A DNA stretch of 64,000 nt from Nocardioides sp. R-C-SC26 (GCF_021246465.1 NZ_JAHRHK010000005.1:166958-230957), one strand, 5' to 3'; numbered from the stretch's first letter, positions 42,361-50,630 are shown. Numbers and translations are program-made. Notes: generated by a model not told the origin, from the letters alone.

Positions 42361-43035
42361 TCACTTGACGCCGGTGAGGACCTTGTCGATCACGTACACC
42401 GTCGCGTTGGCGGTGGGGATGTTGCCGCAGAGGACGTTGGCGGTGACGGTGCCGTCGCTGACGGTCATGCCGTTCTCGTCGCCCTCGATCGTGAGCGAGT
42501 CGCCCACGAGGGTGTCCTTGTCACCGGCGACGTCGTCGACCTGGTCGTTCTCGGCGAGCACGTGGTGGCCGAGGATCTTGAAGAGGGTGCTGTCCTGACC
42601 CTTCTCGCCGGCCTCCTTGACGAGGTCGTTGAGCATGTCGGCCGGGATCTCCTCGAACGCCGGGTTGTACGGCGCGAAGACCGTGAGGGCCTCGCTCGTG
42701 TTCAGCGTGTCGGCCAGACCGTCGATGGCACCGACGGCGGCAACGAGGTTGGAGAGCAGCGGGTTGTTGCTCGCCGCGGTGGCGACCGGGTCCTGGACCA
42801 TGCCGTTGAACGAGCCCGCGCCGTCGGCCGGGACCTCGCTGCAGGCGTCACCGAAGACGTCGGCGCCGGCGTCGGTCTCGTTGTCGCCCATGCCGGTGTC
42901 GGAGCTCTCCGAGGAGTTGTCCGTGCCGTTGGTGGTGGGCTCGTCGTCCTCGCCACCACAGGCGGCGAGCGAGACGGACAGGGCGAGGACGGCGGCAGCG
43001 GCGACACCGCGGCGGCGGATGCTGTGGAGGTTCAT
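42361..43035 (-). CDS. Fasciclin-domain lipoprotein (MPT83/MPT70-like)
   Basis: 224 residues. The lipobox is LAAC at about residue 24, followed by an acidic Asp/Ser/Thr tether of ~35 residues and one fasciclin (FAS1) domain: NPLLSNLVAAVGAIDGLADT, LTVFAPYNPAFEEIPADML, FKILGHHVLAENDQVDDVAG, ATVYVIDKVLTG. In mycobacteria the FAS1 proteins MPT70/MPT83 are the main SigK targets. Here the gene sits 63 bp upstream of sigK on the same strand and has a SigK-like promoter. GAAAGG precedes the ATG. It is surface-anchored and probably an adhesion or matrix-type protein. Confidence 0.9.
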   Translation of the reverse strand: MNLHSIRRRGVAAAAVLALSVSLAACGGEDDEPTTNGTDNSSESSDTGMGDNETDAGADVFGDACSEVPADGAGSFNGMVQDPVATAASNNPLLSNLVAAVGAIDGLADTLNTSEALTVFAPYNPAFEEIPADMLNDLVKEAGEKGQDSTLFKILGHHVLAENDQVDDVAGDKDTLVGDSLTIEGDENGMTVSDGTVTANVLCGNIPTANATVYVIDKVLTGVK

Positions 43036-43087
43036 GGTGAGCCTTTCGTCGGTGCGCACCGCGTTCTCGGTGCGCTGTCGGGGGGTA

Positions 43088-43114
43088 GTTCGGCACCCCT
43101 GGCCCCCCGGATTG
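43088..43114 (-). promoter_or_regulatory. Candidate SigK-type promoter of the fasciclin-sigK operon
   Basis: On the minus strand CAATCC (43114-43109), 15 bases, CCGAAC (43093-43088). This fits the mycobacterial SigK consensus as I recall it (CCATCC, 15-17 bases, CCGAAT) at 10 of 12 positions. The leader to the ATG is about 45-50 bases. Confidence 0.5.
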
Positions 43115-43156
43115 GTGGAGATCGAAATTCTTCGGCGCCGGCGGCGGTCTGGGTCG

Positions 43157-43254
43157 GCGGGAGATTCACCGGGTACCCGGTGAATCTCCTCGGCGATGCG
43201 GCGAAACTCCCGGAGAACCGGTCGAAGGCCGCCGACAAACGGGAGTTTCGTCCC
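43157..43254. repeat. Palindrome cluster, CGGGAGWTTC type, copy 1
   Basis: A perfect 30-bp palindrome at 43160-43189 (half: GGAGATTCACCGGGT) is followed by an inverted pair GCGAAACTCCCGG (43201-43213) and CGGGAGTTTCGTCCC (43240-43254). All four arms are variants of GGGAG(A/T)TTC(A/G)(C/T)C. It occupies the 303-bp gene-free space between the MFS gene and the fasciclin gene, together with the SigK-like promoter. A similar cluster is at 48329-48420. Confidence 0.85.
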
Positions 43255-43337
43255 ACCAGACGCGCGCGGCCCGCGATCAGGGCCCGTCGGCCGCGTGACG
43301 GACGAATCGGTTCTTGCAGCGCGGGTGCCGGACGGCG

Positions 43338-44711
43338 TCACGGTGACGGCGTCGACTCGCCGCCGTCTCGTAGGGGGTGACGGAGCTCGTCGTCCGTCAG
43401 CTTGAACGCCAAGGTGAAGAACACGGCCGCGAGGCCGGGCACGATGCCCGCGATGACGAACGTGGTCGTGAGCCCGACCCAGTGCGCGAGCGGGCCGGCG
43501 AGCGCCATGGAGACCGGCATCAGGCTGACGGAGATGAAGAAGTCGAGGGAGGCGACCCGCCCGAGCAGGTGGCGGGGGACCCGCCGCTGCAGGAGCGTGC
43601 CCCAGATCACCATCGGGGCCGAGAACGTCACCCCGATGGCGAAGGCGCAGGCGATCACGACCCAGACATGGGAGGCGTTCCCGATCAGCAGGAACGGCAA
43701 GCACCCCAGCCCCCAGGTCAGGTTCATCACCGTGAGGTAGCGCCGCGGCATCGGCAACGACCCCATCGTCAGGGATCCGGCGGCCCCGCCGATGCCGAAG
43801 GCGGCCAGCACCAGGGCATGATCGCCGGGCCCACCGCCGAGTTGGTCCTTGATCAGGAACGGCACCAGCACCTCGAGCGGGCCCATGATCGCGAGCAACA
43901 TCAGCGCGGCGAAGAGCAGCGTGGCGAGAAGCCAGGGGGTGCGGATCATGTAGCCGATGCCCTCGCGCATCTCGGTGAGCGGCGAGCCGGGCGCGACCGG
44001 CTCGCCGTCCTCGTCGACCGGGCGGCGCACCGCCGTGAGCGGGACGGTGATCAGGGCCATCAGGCCCAGAGAGTGCGCCCCGGCGGCGACACCCATGGCT
44101 GCGCCCGACGTGGCCATCCCGACGACGAGCCCAGCGACGGCGGGCCCCACCGCCTGGCCGATGGTCGGACGCACCATGCCCTCGAAGCCGTTGACCGCCA
44201 TCAGGTCGGCCTCGTCGACGAGCGCGGGCAGCCACGCCGAGTACGCGGGGTAGTAGAAGGCCATGCCCACGCCGGCGCCGAACGCGATCACGACGAGGTG
44301 CCAGGCCTGGGTGGTGCCGGTGAGGGAGAGCGTCATCACCACGATCACGCCGGTGAGTTCCAGCGTCCCGACCCCGAGCAGGATCAGCTTCTGCGGCACT
44401 CGGTCGGCCAGCACGCCGCCGGCGAGCGCGGGAAGTAGGACGCCGACGGCGCTCGCCGTCGAGACCGCGGAGAGCATGCCGGGACCGCCACCGATCCGGA
44501 TCACCTCCCAGACCAGCGCGACGATCCACACGCCGCCGGCGAACGCGGTGAAGACCAACGCCACCGCGAGGCGTCGGTAGGCGGCGTGGCGGAACGGCGC
44601 CAGAACGCCGGGGAGGGCACGCCCGCCGTCGTCGGCGAAGTGCGCGACGTCCGCGGCCTCGATCGGGTCGAGCGGGTCGAGCGGGTCGTCCAGACCACCG
44701 GTCTGCGTCAT
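43338..44711 (-). CDS. MFS transporter (Entner/enterobactin-exporter-like)
   Basis: 457 residues with about twelve membrane helices. The motif-A-like loop GGVLADRVPQKLILLGVGTL lies between helices 2 and 3, and a second, GSLPMPRRYLTVMNL, lies in the C half. The sequence type is that of the MFS_3/EntS-like exporters. The start at 44711 has an excellent GGAGGAGG. An acidic N-terminal ~35 residues precedes the first helix. The substrate is unknown. It is divergent from the molybdoenzyme gene. Confidence 0.87.
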   Translation of the reverse strand: MTQTGGLDDPLDPLDPIEAADVAHFADDGGRALPGVLAPFRHAAYRRLAVALVFTAFAGGVWIVALVWEVIRIGGGPGMLSAVSTASAVGVLLPALAGGVLADRVPQKLILLGVGTLELTGVIVVMTLSLTGTTQAWHLVVIAFGAGVGMAFYYPAYSAWLPALVDEADLMAVNGFEGMVRPTIGQAVGPAVAGLVVGMATSGAAMGVAAGAHSLGLMALITVPLTAVRRPVDEDGEPVAPGSPLTEMREGIGYMIRTPWLLATLLFAALMLLAIMGPLEVLVPFLIKDQLGGGPGDHALVLAAFGIGGAAGSLTMGSLPMPRRYLTVMNLTWGLGCLPFLLIGNASHVWVVIACAFAIGVTFSAPMVIWGTLLQRRVPRHLLGRVASLDFFISVSLMPVSMALAGPLAHWVGLTTTFVIAGIVPGLAAVFFTLAFKLTDDELRHPLRDGGESTPSP

Positions 44712-44797
44712 CGGTCCTCCTCCGCCCTCATCGTGGCCCATCGCACCGACATCGCCGTGCCGAGACCGATCGCTGAGGAGGACCCCCGGCCGACGAC

Positions 44798-44825
44798 CCA
44801 TCCGGATGGGTTGGTGGCGACGAAC
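44798..44825 (+). promoter_or_regulatory. Candidate SigK-type promoter of the molybdoenzyme gene
   Basis: CCATCC (44798-44803), 16 bases, ACGAAC (44820-44825), seven bases before the ATG at 44833. The -35 matches the mycobacterial SigK consensus exactly; the -10 matches at 4 of 6. The transcript would be leaderless. Confidence 0.45.
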
Positions 44826-44832
44826 ACTCGAT

Positions 44833-46485
44833 ATGGGCTCACGACGTAGGTATGCACTGTTCGGCCTCGTGTCGACGCTGGTCGGCATGGGCATCGGCCA
44901 CCTCGTCGCGGCGCTGCTGAACCCCGACTCCTCGCCAGTGCTCGCCGTCGGCTCGCAGGTGATCGACCTGACGCCGGTGAGCATGAAGGAGTGGGCGATC
45001 CGCACCTTCGAGACCGAGAACGGCAACCTCGACAAGGTCGTGCTGGTCGGCTCGGTGTTCGTCGGCGTGCTGGTACTGGCCGCCGTCGCCGGCGTGCTGG
45101 CCCGGACACGGTTGCTCTGGGGAGCGGCTCTCCTGATCGTGATGGTGGCCGCTGCGGCCGGCGCGGCCATGAACCGCCCGAGCGCCGACGCGCTCGACCT
45201 GGTGCCGAGCCTGATCACCGCGCTCACCGGCGTCCTGACCCTGGTGCTGCTCGACCGTCTCTCCCGGGGCGCCTCGCTGTCGGTGGCGCTCTCTCCCGCG
45301 CCGACCAAGAAGCGGTTGGTGCTCACCGAGGACAGCCGCGACGGCGTCTCGCCGGACACGAGCGCGACCGCAACACCCACTGAGGAGGACGCGACCGTGA
45401 CCTCGTCGGCGTCGGCGACGCGCCGCACCGTGCTGGTCGCGGGTGCCGTGCTGACCGCCATCGCCGCGGCCGCCGGCGGCGCCGGACGCTGGATCGGAAC
45501 CCTCCGGGCGCGTCCCGAGGACATCGCCCTCCCCGACCCCTCACCCGGCGGGGCGCTCGGCCCGCTGCAGGCCGGCCTGGAGGAGCGTTTCTCCGACATC
45601 ACTCCCCTGCGGGTCTCCAACGCCGACTTCTACCGCGTCGACACCCGGCTCGACACGCCCGTCGTCGACAGCGAGGGCTGGACCCTGACGGTCGACGGCG
45701 ACGTCGAGAACGAGCTCACCATCACCTTCGACGAGCTGCTCGCCATGCCGATGGTCGAGCGCGACATCACCCTGACCTGCGTCAGCAACAGCGTCGGCGG
45801 CAAGTACGTCGGCGGCGCACGCTGGCTGGGTGTCCCGCTGAAGGACGTCCTCGACATGGCCGGAGTGGGCTCCAAGGCCGACCAGATCCTCAGCACCGAC
45901 TTCGACGGGATGACGATCAGCACGCCGCTGGACCTCGCGACCGACGGGCGTGAGGCGCTGATCGCCGTCGGGATGAACGGCGAGGCGCTGCCCCGCGAGC
46001 ACGGGTTCCCGGTGCGTCTGGTGATCCCGGGCCTCTACGGCTTCATCAGCGCGACCAAGTGGCTGACCAAGATCACCCTGACGACGTACGCCGAGCAGGA
46101 GTCCTACTGGACCAAGCGCAACTGGGACACCGTCGCGCCGATCAAGCCGTCCGCCCGCATCGACACGCCTCGCGCACTCACCACGCTCGACCCGGGCGAG
46201 GTCCTGGTCGGCGGAGTCGCGTGGGCGCAGAACAACGACGGCGTGACCAAGGTCCAGGTCCAGATCGACGGCGACGGCTGGGTGGATGCCGAGCTCGGCC
46301 CCGACGTGAACGACGTCTACTGGCGCCAGTGGTACTACCAGTGGACCGACGCCAAGCCGGGCTCGCACAAGATCGCCGCCCGGGTCGTCGACGGCGAGGG
46401 CGAGGTGCAGACCGCCGCGCGTGCCGAACCGTTCCCCGGAGGCTCCAGCGGGATCCACACCTTCCTGGTCACCGTCGCAGGCTGA
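44833..46485 (+). CDS. Sulfite-oxidase-family molybdopterin oxidoreductase with membrane domain
   Basis: 550 residues. Three or four membrane helices in the first ~160 residues, a disordered Ser/Thr linker with another hydrophobic segment (VLVAGAVLTAIAAAAGGAG), then the extracytoplasmic molybdopterin domain. The molybdenum-ligand Cys is in DITLTCVSNSVGGKYVGGA; LPREHGFPVRLVIPGLYGF and WLTKITLTTYAEQESYWTKR are family hallmarks; a Mo-co dimerisation domain follows. No heme domain is present, so electrons must pass to a partner, perhaps as in MsrPQ-like or other envelope redox systems. The ATG at 44833 has no ribosome site. Confidence 0.9.
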   Translation: MGSRRRYALFGLVSTLVGMGIGHLVAALLNPDSSPVLAVGSQVIDLTPVSMKEWAIRTFETENGNLDKVVLVGSVFVGVLVLAAVAGVLARTRLLWGAALLIVMVAAAAGAAMNRPSADALDLVPSLITALTGVLTLVLLDRLSRGASLSVALSPAPTKKRLVLTEDSRDGVSPDTSATATPTEEDATVTSSASATRRTVLVAGAVLTAIAAAAGGAGRWIGTLRARPEDIALPDPSPGGALGPLQAGLEERFSDITPLRVSNADFYRVDTRLDTPVVDSEGWTLTVDGDVENELTITFDELLAMPMVERDITLTCVSNSVGGKYVGGARWLGVPLKDVLDMAGVGSKADQILSTDFDGMTISTPLDLATDGREALIAVGMNGEALPREHGFPVRLVIPGLYGFISATKWLTKITLTTYAEQESYWTKRNWDTVAPIKPSARIDTPRALTTLDPGEVLVGGVAWAQNNDGVTKVQVQIDGDGWVDAELGPDVNDVYWRQWYYQWTDAKPGSHKIAARVVDGEGEVQTAARAEPFPGGSSGIHTFLVTVAG

Positions 46486-46502
46486 GATCCCTCGACCCCG
46501 TT

Positions 46503-46526
46503 CCGGTGGTCGAGCCTGTCGAGACC
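46503..46526. repeat. Single GGTGGTCGAG-family repeat unit
   Basis: CCGGTGGTCGAGCCTGTCGAG followed by ACC, in the short space between convergent genes. It matches one half of the dispersed hairpin repeat. Confidence 0.75.
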
Positions 46527-46557
46527 CCGCGGGCCCCCACGGCTTCGGACGGGTCGT

Positions 46558-47184
46558 TCAACCGGCGACCCGCCCGCACCACGCCAGCAGTCGGACGTCG
46601 GGCAGGGCGTCGTCCGACGTCGGGCGGATGGCCGCGAAGAGCACCGGCCGATCGGAGGCGCCGATGAGGTGGTGCGCGGTCGGCAGCAAGCCCTGGGCCA
46701 ACGACAGCGGGACGCGCGCACCGCTACCCGTGGCGCGCCCGACGTCCCAGCCGTGCACGGTGATCTCCAGCGCGGCCGCCAGGGCGATCACCTCGGTCGA
46801 GACGGCCGACGCCTGGCGAGCGCCGCTCGCGGACGACCCTCGGGCGGGCGCACCGACGACGGCGTGCGCTGCCGCGCGGGGAGAGCGCCACGCCGTCAGG
46901 AGATCGCAGGCCTTGACCCGCATCCCGTCGAGACGTGGTGCCACGTCGGTGCGAGCGGGCGGTCTCGCGGTGCCGGTATGCCCGCGGACGAAGCCGGAGG
47001 CACCCTCGGTGAACGCGTCGAGAGCGTCGTCCATGTGGGTCAGCAGGCGATCGAGGTCCCAGCCGGCGCAGGGCGTCGGACGCGCCAGGTCGTCGACGGT
47101 GACGGTCTGCAGCGACCCGCTCGCATAGGCGAGCGCCCCTTCGAGCAGCTCCAGCGCGTGCGCCCCGACCGGGGCGCCACTCAC
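46558..47184 (-). CDS. TIGR03086-like mycothiol-dependent/DinB family protein
   Basis: 208 residues. PTPCAGWDLDRLLTHMDDAL carries the first metal His of the DinB-like fold, and ALEITVHGWDVGRATG the conserved His/Trp pair seen in TIGR03086 proteins. These are related to maleylpyruvate isomerase but of unknown reaction. The GTG start overlaps the sigma-factor stop by four bases, so the two are cotranslated. It may be a target or modulator of that sigma factor. Confidence 0.82.
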   Translation of the reverse strand: MSGAPVGAHALELLEGALAYASGSLQTVTVDDLARPTPCAGWDLDRLLTHMDDALDAFTEGASGFVRGHTGTARPPARTDVAPRLDGMRVKACDLLTAWRSPRAAAHAVVGAPARGSSASGARQASAVSTEVIALAAALEITVHGWDVGRATGSGARVPLSLAQGLLPTAHHLIGASDRPVLFAAIRPTSDDALPDVRLLAWCGRVAG

Positions 47185-48245
47185 GCCGTCGCCTCGGCGA
47201 GGGTGGGCTCGTAGCCGGACGGCAGCCGGTCGGGAAGGCCGAACCGAGCGAAGTGACGCGGATCGGCGAAGGCCTCGACGTGCCGAACCCGCTCGCCGTC
47301 CAGAGAGACGACCTGGAGCTGGAACGGCACGAAGTGCCCCTCGGGCTGGCGCATGTAGAGGCCGTAGGCGGGCTGGCCGTTGGCCTCGGTGCGCAGCATC
47401 GGCATGTCGTGGATGCCGCCGGGGCAGCGCGTCGCGATGAGCTCGCCGATGTTCTCCGCGCCGCGGTACCAGCCGATGAAGGGCGGCATCTCCCAGATCG
47501 CGTCGGCGCGCAGCAGGCTCACGATGGTGTCGATGTCCTTACGCCAGAAGGCGTCGACGTAGCGGGTGAGCAACTCCTCTTGGGCGTGGGTGAGGTCGCT
47601 GACGACGGTGTCGGCGGTCAGGCTCTGCTGCTCCATCTGGGCGTGTGCGCGCTGCAGCGCGGAGTTCACGGCGGCCGTGGTGGTGTCGAGGGCCTCGGCG
47701 GTCTCGGCGGCCGTCCACCTCAGGACGTCACGCAGGATCAGCACGGCGCGCTGACGCGCCGGGAGGTGCTGCAGTGCGGCGACGAACGCGAGTCGGATCG
47801 TGTCGCGCTCGGCGACGACGACGGCGGCGTCCGGAACAGGCTCGAGCCAGGTGATCTCGTGGTTCTCCTCCAGCGCGTCGCCGGCCATCTGGTCGGGTGT
47901 GCCGAGCCCTGCCGGAAGGGGACGGCGCGGCTTGCCCTCCAGGTTGGTCAGGCAGACATTGGTGGCGATCCGGTAGAGCCAGGTGCGGACACTGCTGCGT
48001 CCCTCGAACGTCGCGCTCGCCTTCCACGCCCGCAGCAGGGTCTCCTGGACCAGGTCCTCGGCCTCGTGCACGGACCCGCTCATCCGGTAGCAGTGCGCGA
48101 GAAGCTCGCGTTGGTAGGTCGACGTCAGGGTGTCGAAGTCGGCGAGCTCGTTGCCGGTCTGTCCGCCCGTCGTCCCGCCCGTCGGGTTCGCCGCGATCTC
48201 ATTCGTCGTCACCTGTGTGCGCTCCCCATCGATGGTGATCGTCAT
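47181..48245 (-). CDS. ECF sigma factor with NTF2/SnoaL-like C-terminal domain (SigG/SigX5-like)
   Basis: 354 residues. Region 2 is SVHEAEDLVQETLLRAWKAS and RTWLYRIATNVCLTNLEGKP; region 4 is LPARQRAVLILRDVLRWTAA with TTAAVNSALQRAHAQ. Residues ~215-354 form an NTF2/SnoaL-like domain (YVDAFWRKDIDTIVSLLRAD, MPPFIGWYRG). This is the layout of TIGR02960-type ECF factors, which lack a classical anti-sigma gene and are thought to be controlled by their own C-terminal domain. Consistent with this, no anti-sigma gene lies nearby. Confidence 0.9.
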   Translation of the reverse strand: MTITIDGERTQVTTNEIAANPTGGTTGGQTGNELADFDTLTSTYQRELLAHCYRMSGSVHEAEDLVQETLLRAWKASATFEGRSSVRTWLYRIATNVCLTNLEGKPRRPLPAGLGTPDQMAGDALEENHEITWLEPVPDAAVVVAERDTIRLAFVAALQHLPARQRAVLILRDVLRWTAAETAEALDTTTAAVNSALQRAHAQMEQQSLTADTVVSDLTHAQEELLTRYVDAFWRKDIDTIVSLLRADAIWEMPPFIGWYRGAENIGELIATRCPGGIHDMPMLRTEANGQPAYGLYMRQPEGHFVPFQLQVVSLDGERVRHVEAFADPRHFARFGLPDRLPSGYEPTLAEATA

Positions 48246-48328
48246 GCCCCGCTCCCAGCCTCGTCCAGTGTGCAGGCTGGTGATGACTCCGGTCGACGCC
48301 CGAACTCATCGCTGCACCCACAATCCGG

Positions 48329-48420
48329 GCGAAACTCCCGCTGTCGGGGCGGTTGTGGCCCCGTGAACGGGAGTTCCACCCGGTCGTGGCGGAGGAACAC
48401 CGGGTAGCCGGTGTTCCTCC
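48329..48420. repeat. Palindrome cluster, CGGGAGWTTC type, copy 2
   Basis: Inverted pair GCGAAACTCCCG (48329-48340) and CGGGAGTTCCACCCGG (48368-48383), then a palindrome with 13-bp arms GGAGGAACACCGG (48391-48403) and CCGGTGTTCCTCC (48408-48420). Same ingredients as the cluster at 43157-43254 but in mirror order. It lies between the ECF sigma gene and the NTF2-like gene. Confidence 0.83.
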
Positions 48421-48442
48421 CCCGCAGACGAGGCCCACCGGA

Positions 48443-48826
48443 TCACCGCGACAGCTCTGCCCCCATCGCGGCGATGACCGACTCGAGACCGCGAAGCGGT
48501 CGGATCATCACGGTGAACGAGGTGAGCCGGCCATCGGTTCCCCACCGCAGCATGTCGACGCCGTGCACGGTGCGGCCGTCCACCTCGGCCTCGAACTCCA
48601 GCACTGCCGAGTTGTCGGAGACCCACTGCTCGACGTAGCGCAACGTGCTGCCGAGGACGACGACGGCGGCGCTCAGGTAGGCGGTGGTCAGCGCCTTTCC
48701 CTCCTGCGGGGCGTGCACCGCTGGCGAGCGGAACACACACTCCTCGGCGAGGAGGTCGTCGAGGAGCGCGGTGTCGCGGGTCTCGACGAGTCGGTGCCAG
48801 GTCTGCACGGTGTCGATGGCGGTCAT
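48443..48826 (-). CDS. NTF2-like (SnoaL-type) small protein
   Basis: 127 residues, the usual length for a single NTF2-like cone fold: WHRLVETRDTALLDDLLAEE at the start, then VDGRTVHGVDMLRWGTDGRL and the C-terminal MIRPLRGLESVIAAMGAEL. Family members are enzymes (isomerases, cyclases) or binding proteins; the function cannot be read here. It lies upstream of an ECF sigma gene that carries the same fold at its C-terminus, but a repeat cluster separates them. Confidence 0.82.
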   Translation of the reverse strand: MTAIDTVQTWHRLVETRDTALLDDLLAEECVFRSPAVHAPQEGKALTTAYLSAAVVVLGSTLRYVEQWVSDNSAVLEFEAEVDGRTVHGVDMLRWGTDGRLTSFTVMIRPLRGLESVIAAMGAELSR

Positions 48827-48903
48827 GGACGTCAGTCAATCGGCTCCGGGGTTTGGCCGGTAGGGCCGCCGTTCGCGCCGCCGATGACCCGTCGTCGGCA
48901 CCT

Positions 48904-48983
48904 GGACCGATGAAACCGGACCTTGGCCGACGAAACTTCGCAGGCCGACGTCCGGATTCATCGGCCGGCCGAGAAAACCGGAC
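48904..48983. repeat. Four-copy repeat cluster, GGMCGATGAAACCGGAC type
   Basis: Copies GGACCGATGAAACCGGAC (48904-48921, +), GGCCGACGAAACTTCGC (48925-48941, +), GTCCGGATTCATCGGCC (48950-48966, -) and GGCCGAGAAAACCGGAC (48967-48983, +). It fills the 170-bp space between the NTF2-like gene and glpD. Unrelated in sequence to the other clusters but alike in unit length and number. Confidence 0.75.
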
Positions 48984-48995
48984 AGTCGGCCGACC

Positions 48996-50630
48996 TCAGC
49001 CCGTCGCGACGCCGACGGCGGCCAGCGCGCGCTCGGCCATCGGGACGGCGAGAGCGCGGTCGGCGGGAACGAGGCCGACGCGGGTGCGGCGGGCGAGCAG
49101 GTCGTCGACGTCGGCCGCTCCCTCGTGGGTGACGCCGAAGAGCAGCTCGGCCAGAGTGATCGGCACGTGCGGTGCCACCGGAGTGAGCAGATCGCCCGCG
49201 GCGATCCCGGCCGCGGCCGCGATCGAGCGCGCCGAGGCGAGCACCAGGCCCGCGTCGGTGCCGTACCGCCGCACCAGTCGCGCTGGCAGCTCCAGGGCGG
49301 CGAGTTCGGCCCGCGGGGCGGCGCCCAGCAGCGGGAGCGAGGTCGTGCGGCAGGGCGTGGCGGCGAGTCCCGACCATGCCAAGGCGGCGTCGACGGCGTC
49401 CTGTGCCATCTGCCGGTAGGTGGTCAACTTGCCGCCGACGACGGTGACGACGCCCTCGGGCGAGGTCAGCACGGCATGCTTGCGCGAGAGGTCCGCGGTC
49501 GCTCCCGCGTGCGCCCCGTCGGCACCCCCCGCGGCGCTGGTGTCCAGGAGCGGCCGCAGGCCGGCGTAGGCACCGACGACGTCGGACCGGTGCAGCGGTC
49601 GCTCGAACGCCGCGGCGACGACGTCGAGCAGGAACCCGATCTCGGCCTCCGACGGCGTCGGCACGTCGGGGATCTCGCCCTCGACCGGCTCGTCGGTGAG
49701 GCCGACGTAGAGGGTGCCGTCCGGCTGCGGCAGCACCATCACGTAGCGGTTGGTCGAGCCGGGCACGGGTGCGAACACGGCGGAGGTCAGACCGGGCAGC
49801 GTCTCGGCGCGCAGCACCAGGTGGGTGCCGCGGCTCGGGCGCAGCGAGATGCCGTCGACCAGGCCGGCGGCCCACACGCCGCCGGCGTTGACGACGACCC
49901 GGGCGCGCACTATGTGCGTCGCGCCGGTCAGCTCGTCTCGCAGGGTGACCGACGGGCCGCCCGTCGCGGAGCCGTCCCGCGCGGTGCCGTCGATGGCCAC
50001 GACCCGGGCGCGGGTGCGCACGTGCGCACCGTGCTCGGCAGCGGTGCGGCCGATCGTGACGACGAGCCTCGCGTCGTCCTCGAGCTGACCGTCCCAGGAG
50101 AGCAGGCCACCGCGCAGGCCCGCCGCGCGCAGGCACGGCGCATAGGCGCGCAACTCGGTCGCCGAGAGACGGCGCGGCCCGGGCAGGGTGTCCGACGACG
50201 TGCGCGCGCCACGGCGCAGGAGGTCGCCGGCCCGCAACCCGAGCCTGGTGAGGGCACGCTGGAAGGGCTTGGTGGAGGTCGTGAAGGGCACGACGTACGG
50301 CATCGCGTGGGTGAGGTGCGGCGCGGTGATCTCCATCAGGATGCCGCGCTCGACGGCGCTCTCCATCGCCACGCCGACCTGGCCGTTGGCGAGATAGCGC
50401 AGGCCGCCGTGCACCAGCTTCGATGACCAGCGCGAGGTGCCGAAGGCCAGGTCGTGGGCGTCGACGGCGAGCACGGAGAGGCCGCGCGTGGCTGCGTCGA
50501 GGGCGACGCCGGCACCGGTGACGCCGAGCCCCACGACGAGGACGTCGACCTCGCTCGGCGCGCCGGCCAGACCGGGAGTGATCCGCTGCGCGGTCTGGGT
50601 CGTCCGCGTCGTGGAGGAGCGGTGCGTCAC
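48996..50630 (-). CDS. glpD: FAD-dependent glycerol-3-phosphate dehydrogenase
   Basis: 544 residues. FAD motif VLVVGLGVTGAGVALDAATR, TSRWSSKLVHGGLRYLANGQ (substrate/flavin region of GlpD), YVGLTDEPVEGEIPDVPTPS and VVTVVGGKLTTYRQMAQDAV. It oxidises sn-glycerol-3-phosphate to dihydroxyacetone phosphate at the membrane, passing electrons to quinone. The GTG start overlaps the TetR stop by four bases. The order glpD-TetR / flavoprotein-lipid kinase equals Rv2249c-Rv2252 in M. tuberculosis. Confidence 0.9.
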   Translation of the reverse strand: MTHRSSTTRTTQTAQRITPGLAGAPSEVDVLVVGLGVTGAGVALDAATRGLSVLAVDAHDLAFGTSRWSSKLVHGGLRYLANGQVGVAMESAVERGILMEITAPHLTHAMPYVVPFTTSTKPFQRALTRLGLRAGDLLRRGARTSSDTLPGPRRLSATELRAYAPCLRAAGLRGGLLSWDGQLEDDARLVVTIGRTAAEHGAHVRTRARVVAIDGTARDGSATGGPSVTLRDELTGATHIVRARVVVNAGGVWAAGLVDGISLRPSRGTHLVLRAETLPGLTSAVFAPVPGSTNRYVMVLPQPDGTLYVGLTDEPVEGEIPDVPTPSEAEIGFLLDVVAAAFERPLHRSDVVGAYAGLRPLLDTSAAGGADGAHAGATADLSRKHAVLTSPEGVVTVVGGKLTTYRQMAQDAVDAALAWSGLAATPCRTTSLPLLGAAPRAELAALELPARLVRRYGTDAGLVLASARSIAAAAGIAAGDLLTPVAPHVPITLAELLFGVTHEGAADVDDLLARRTRVGLVPADRALAVPMAERALAAVGVATG

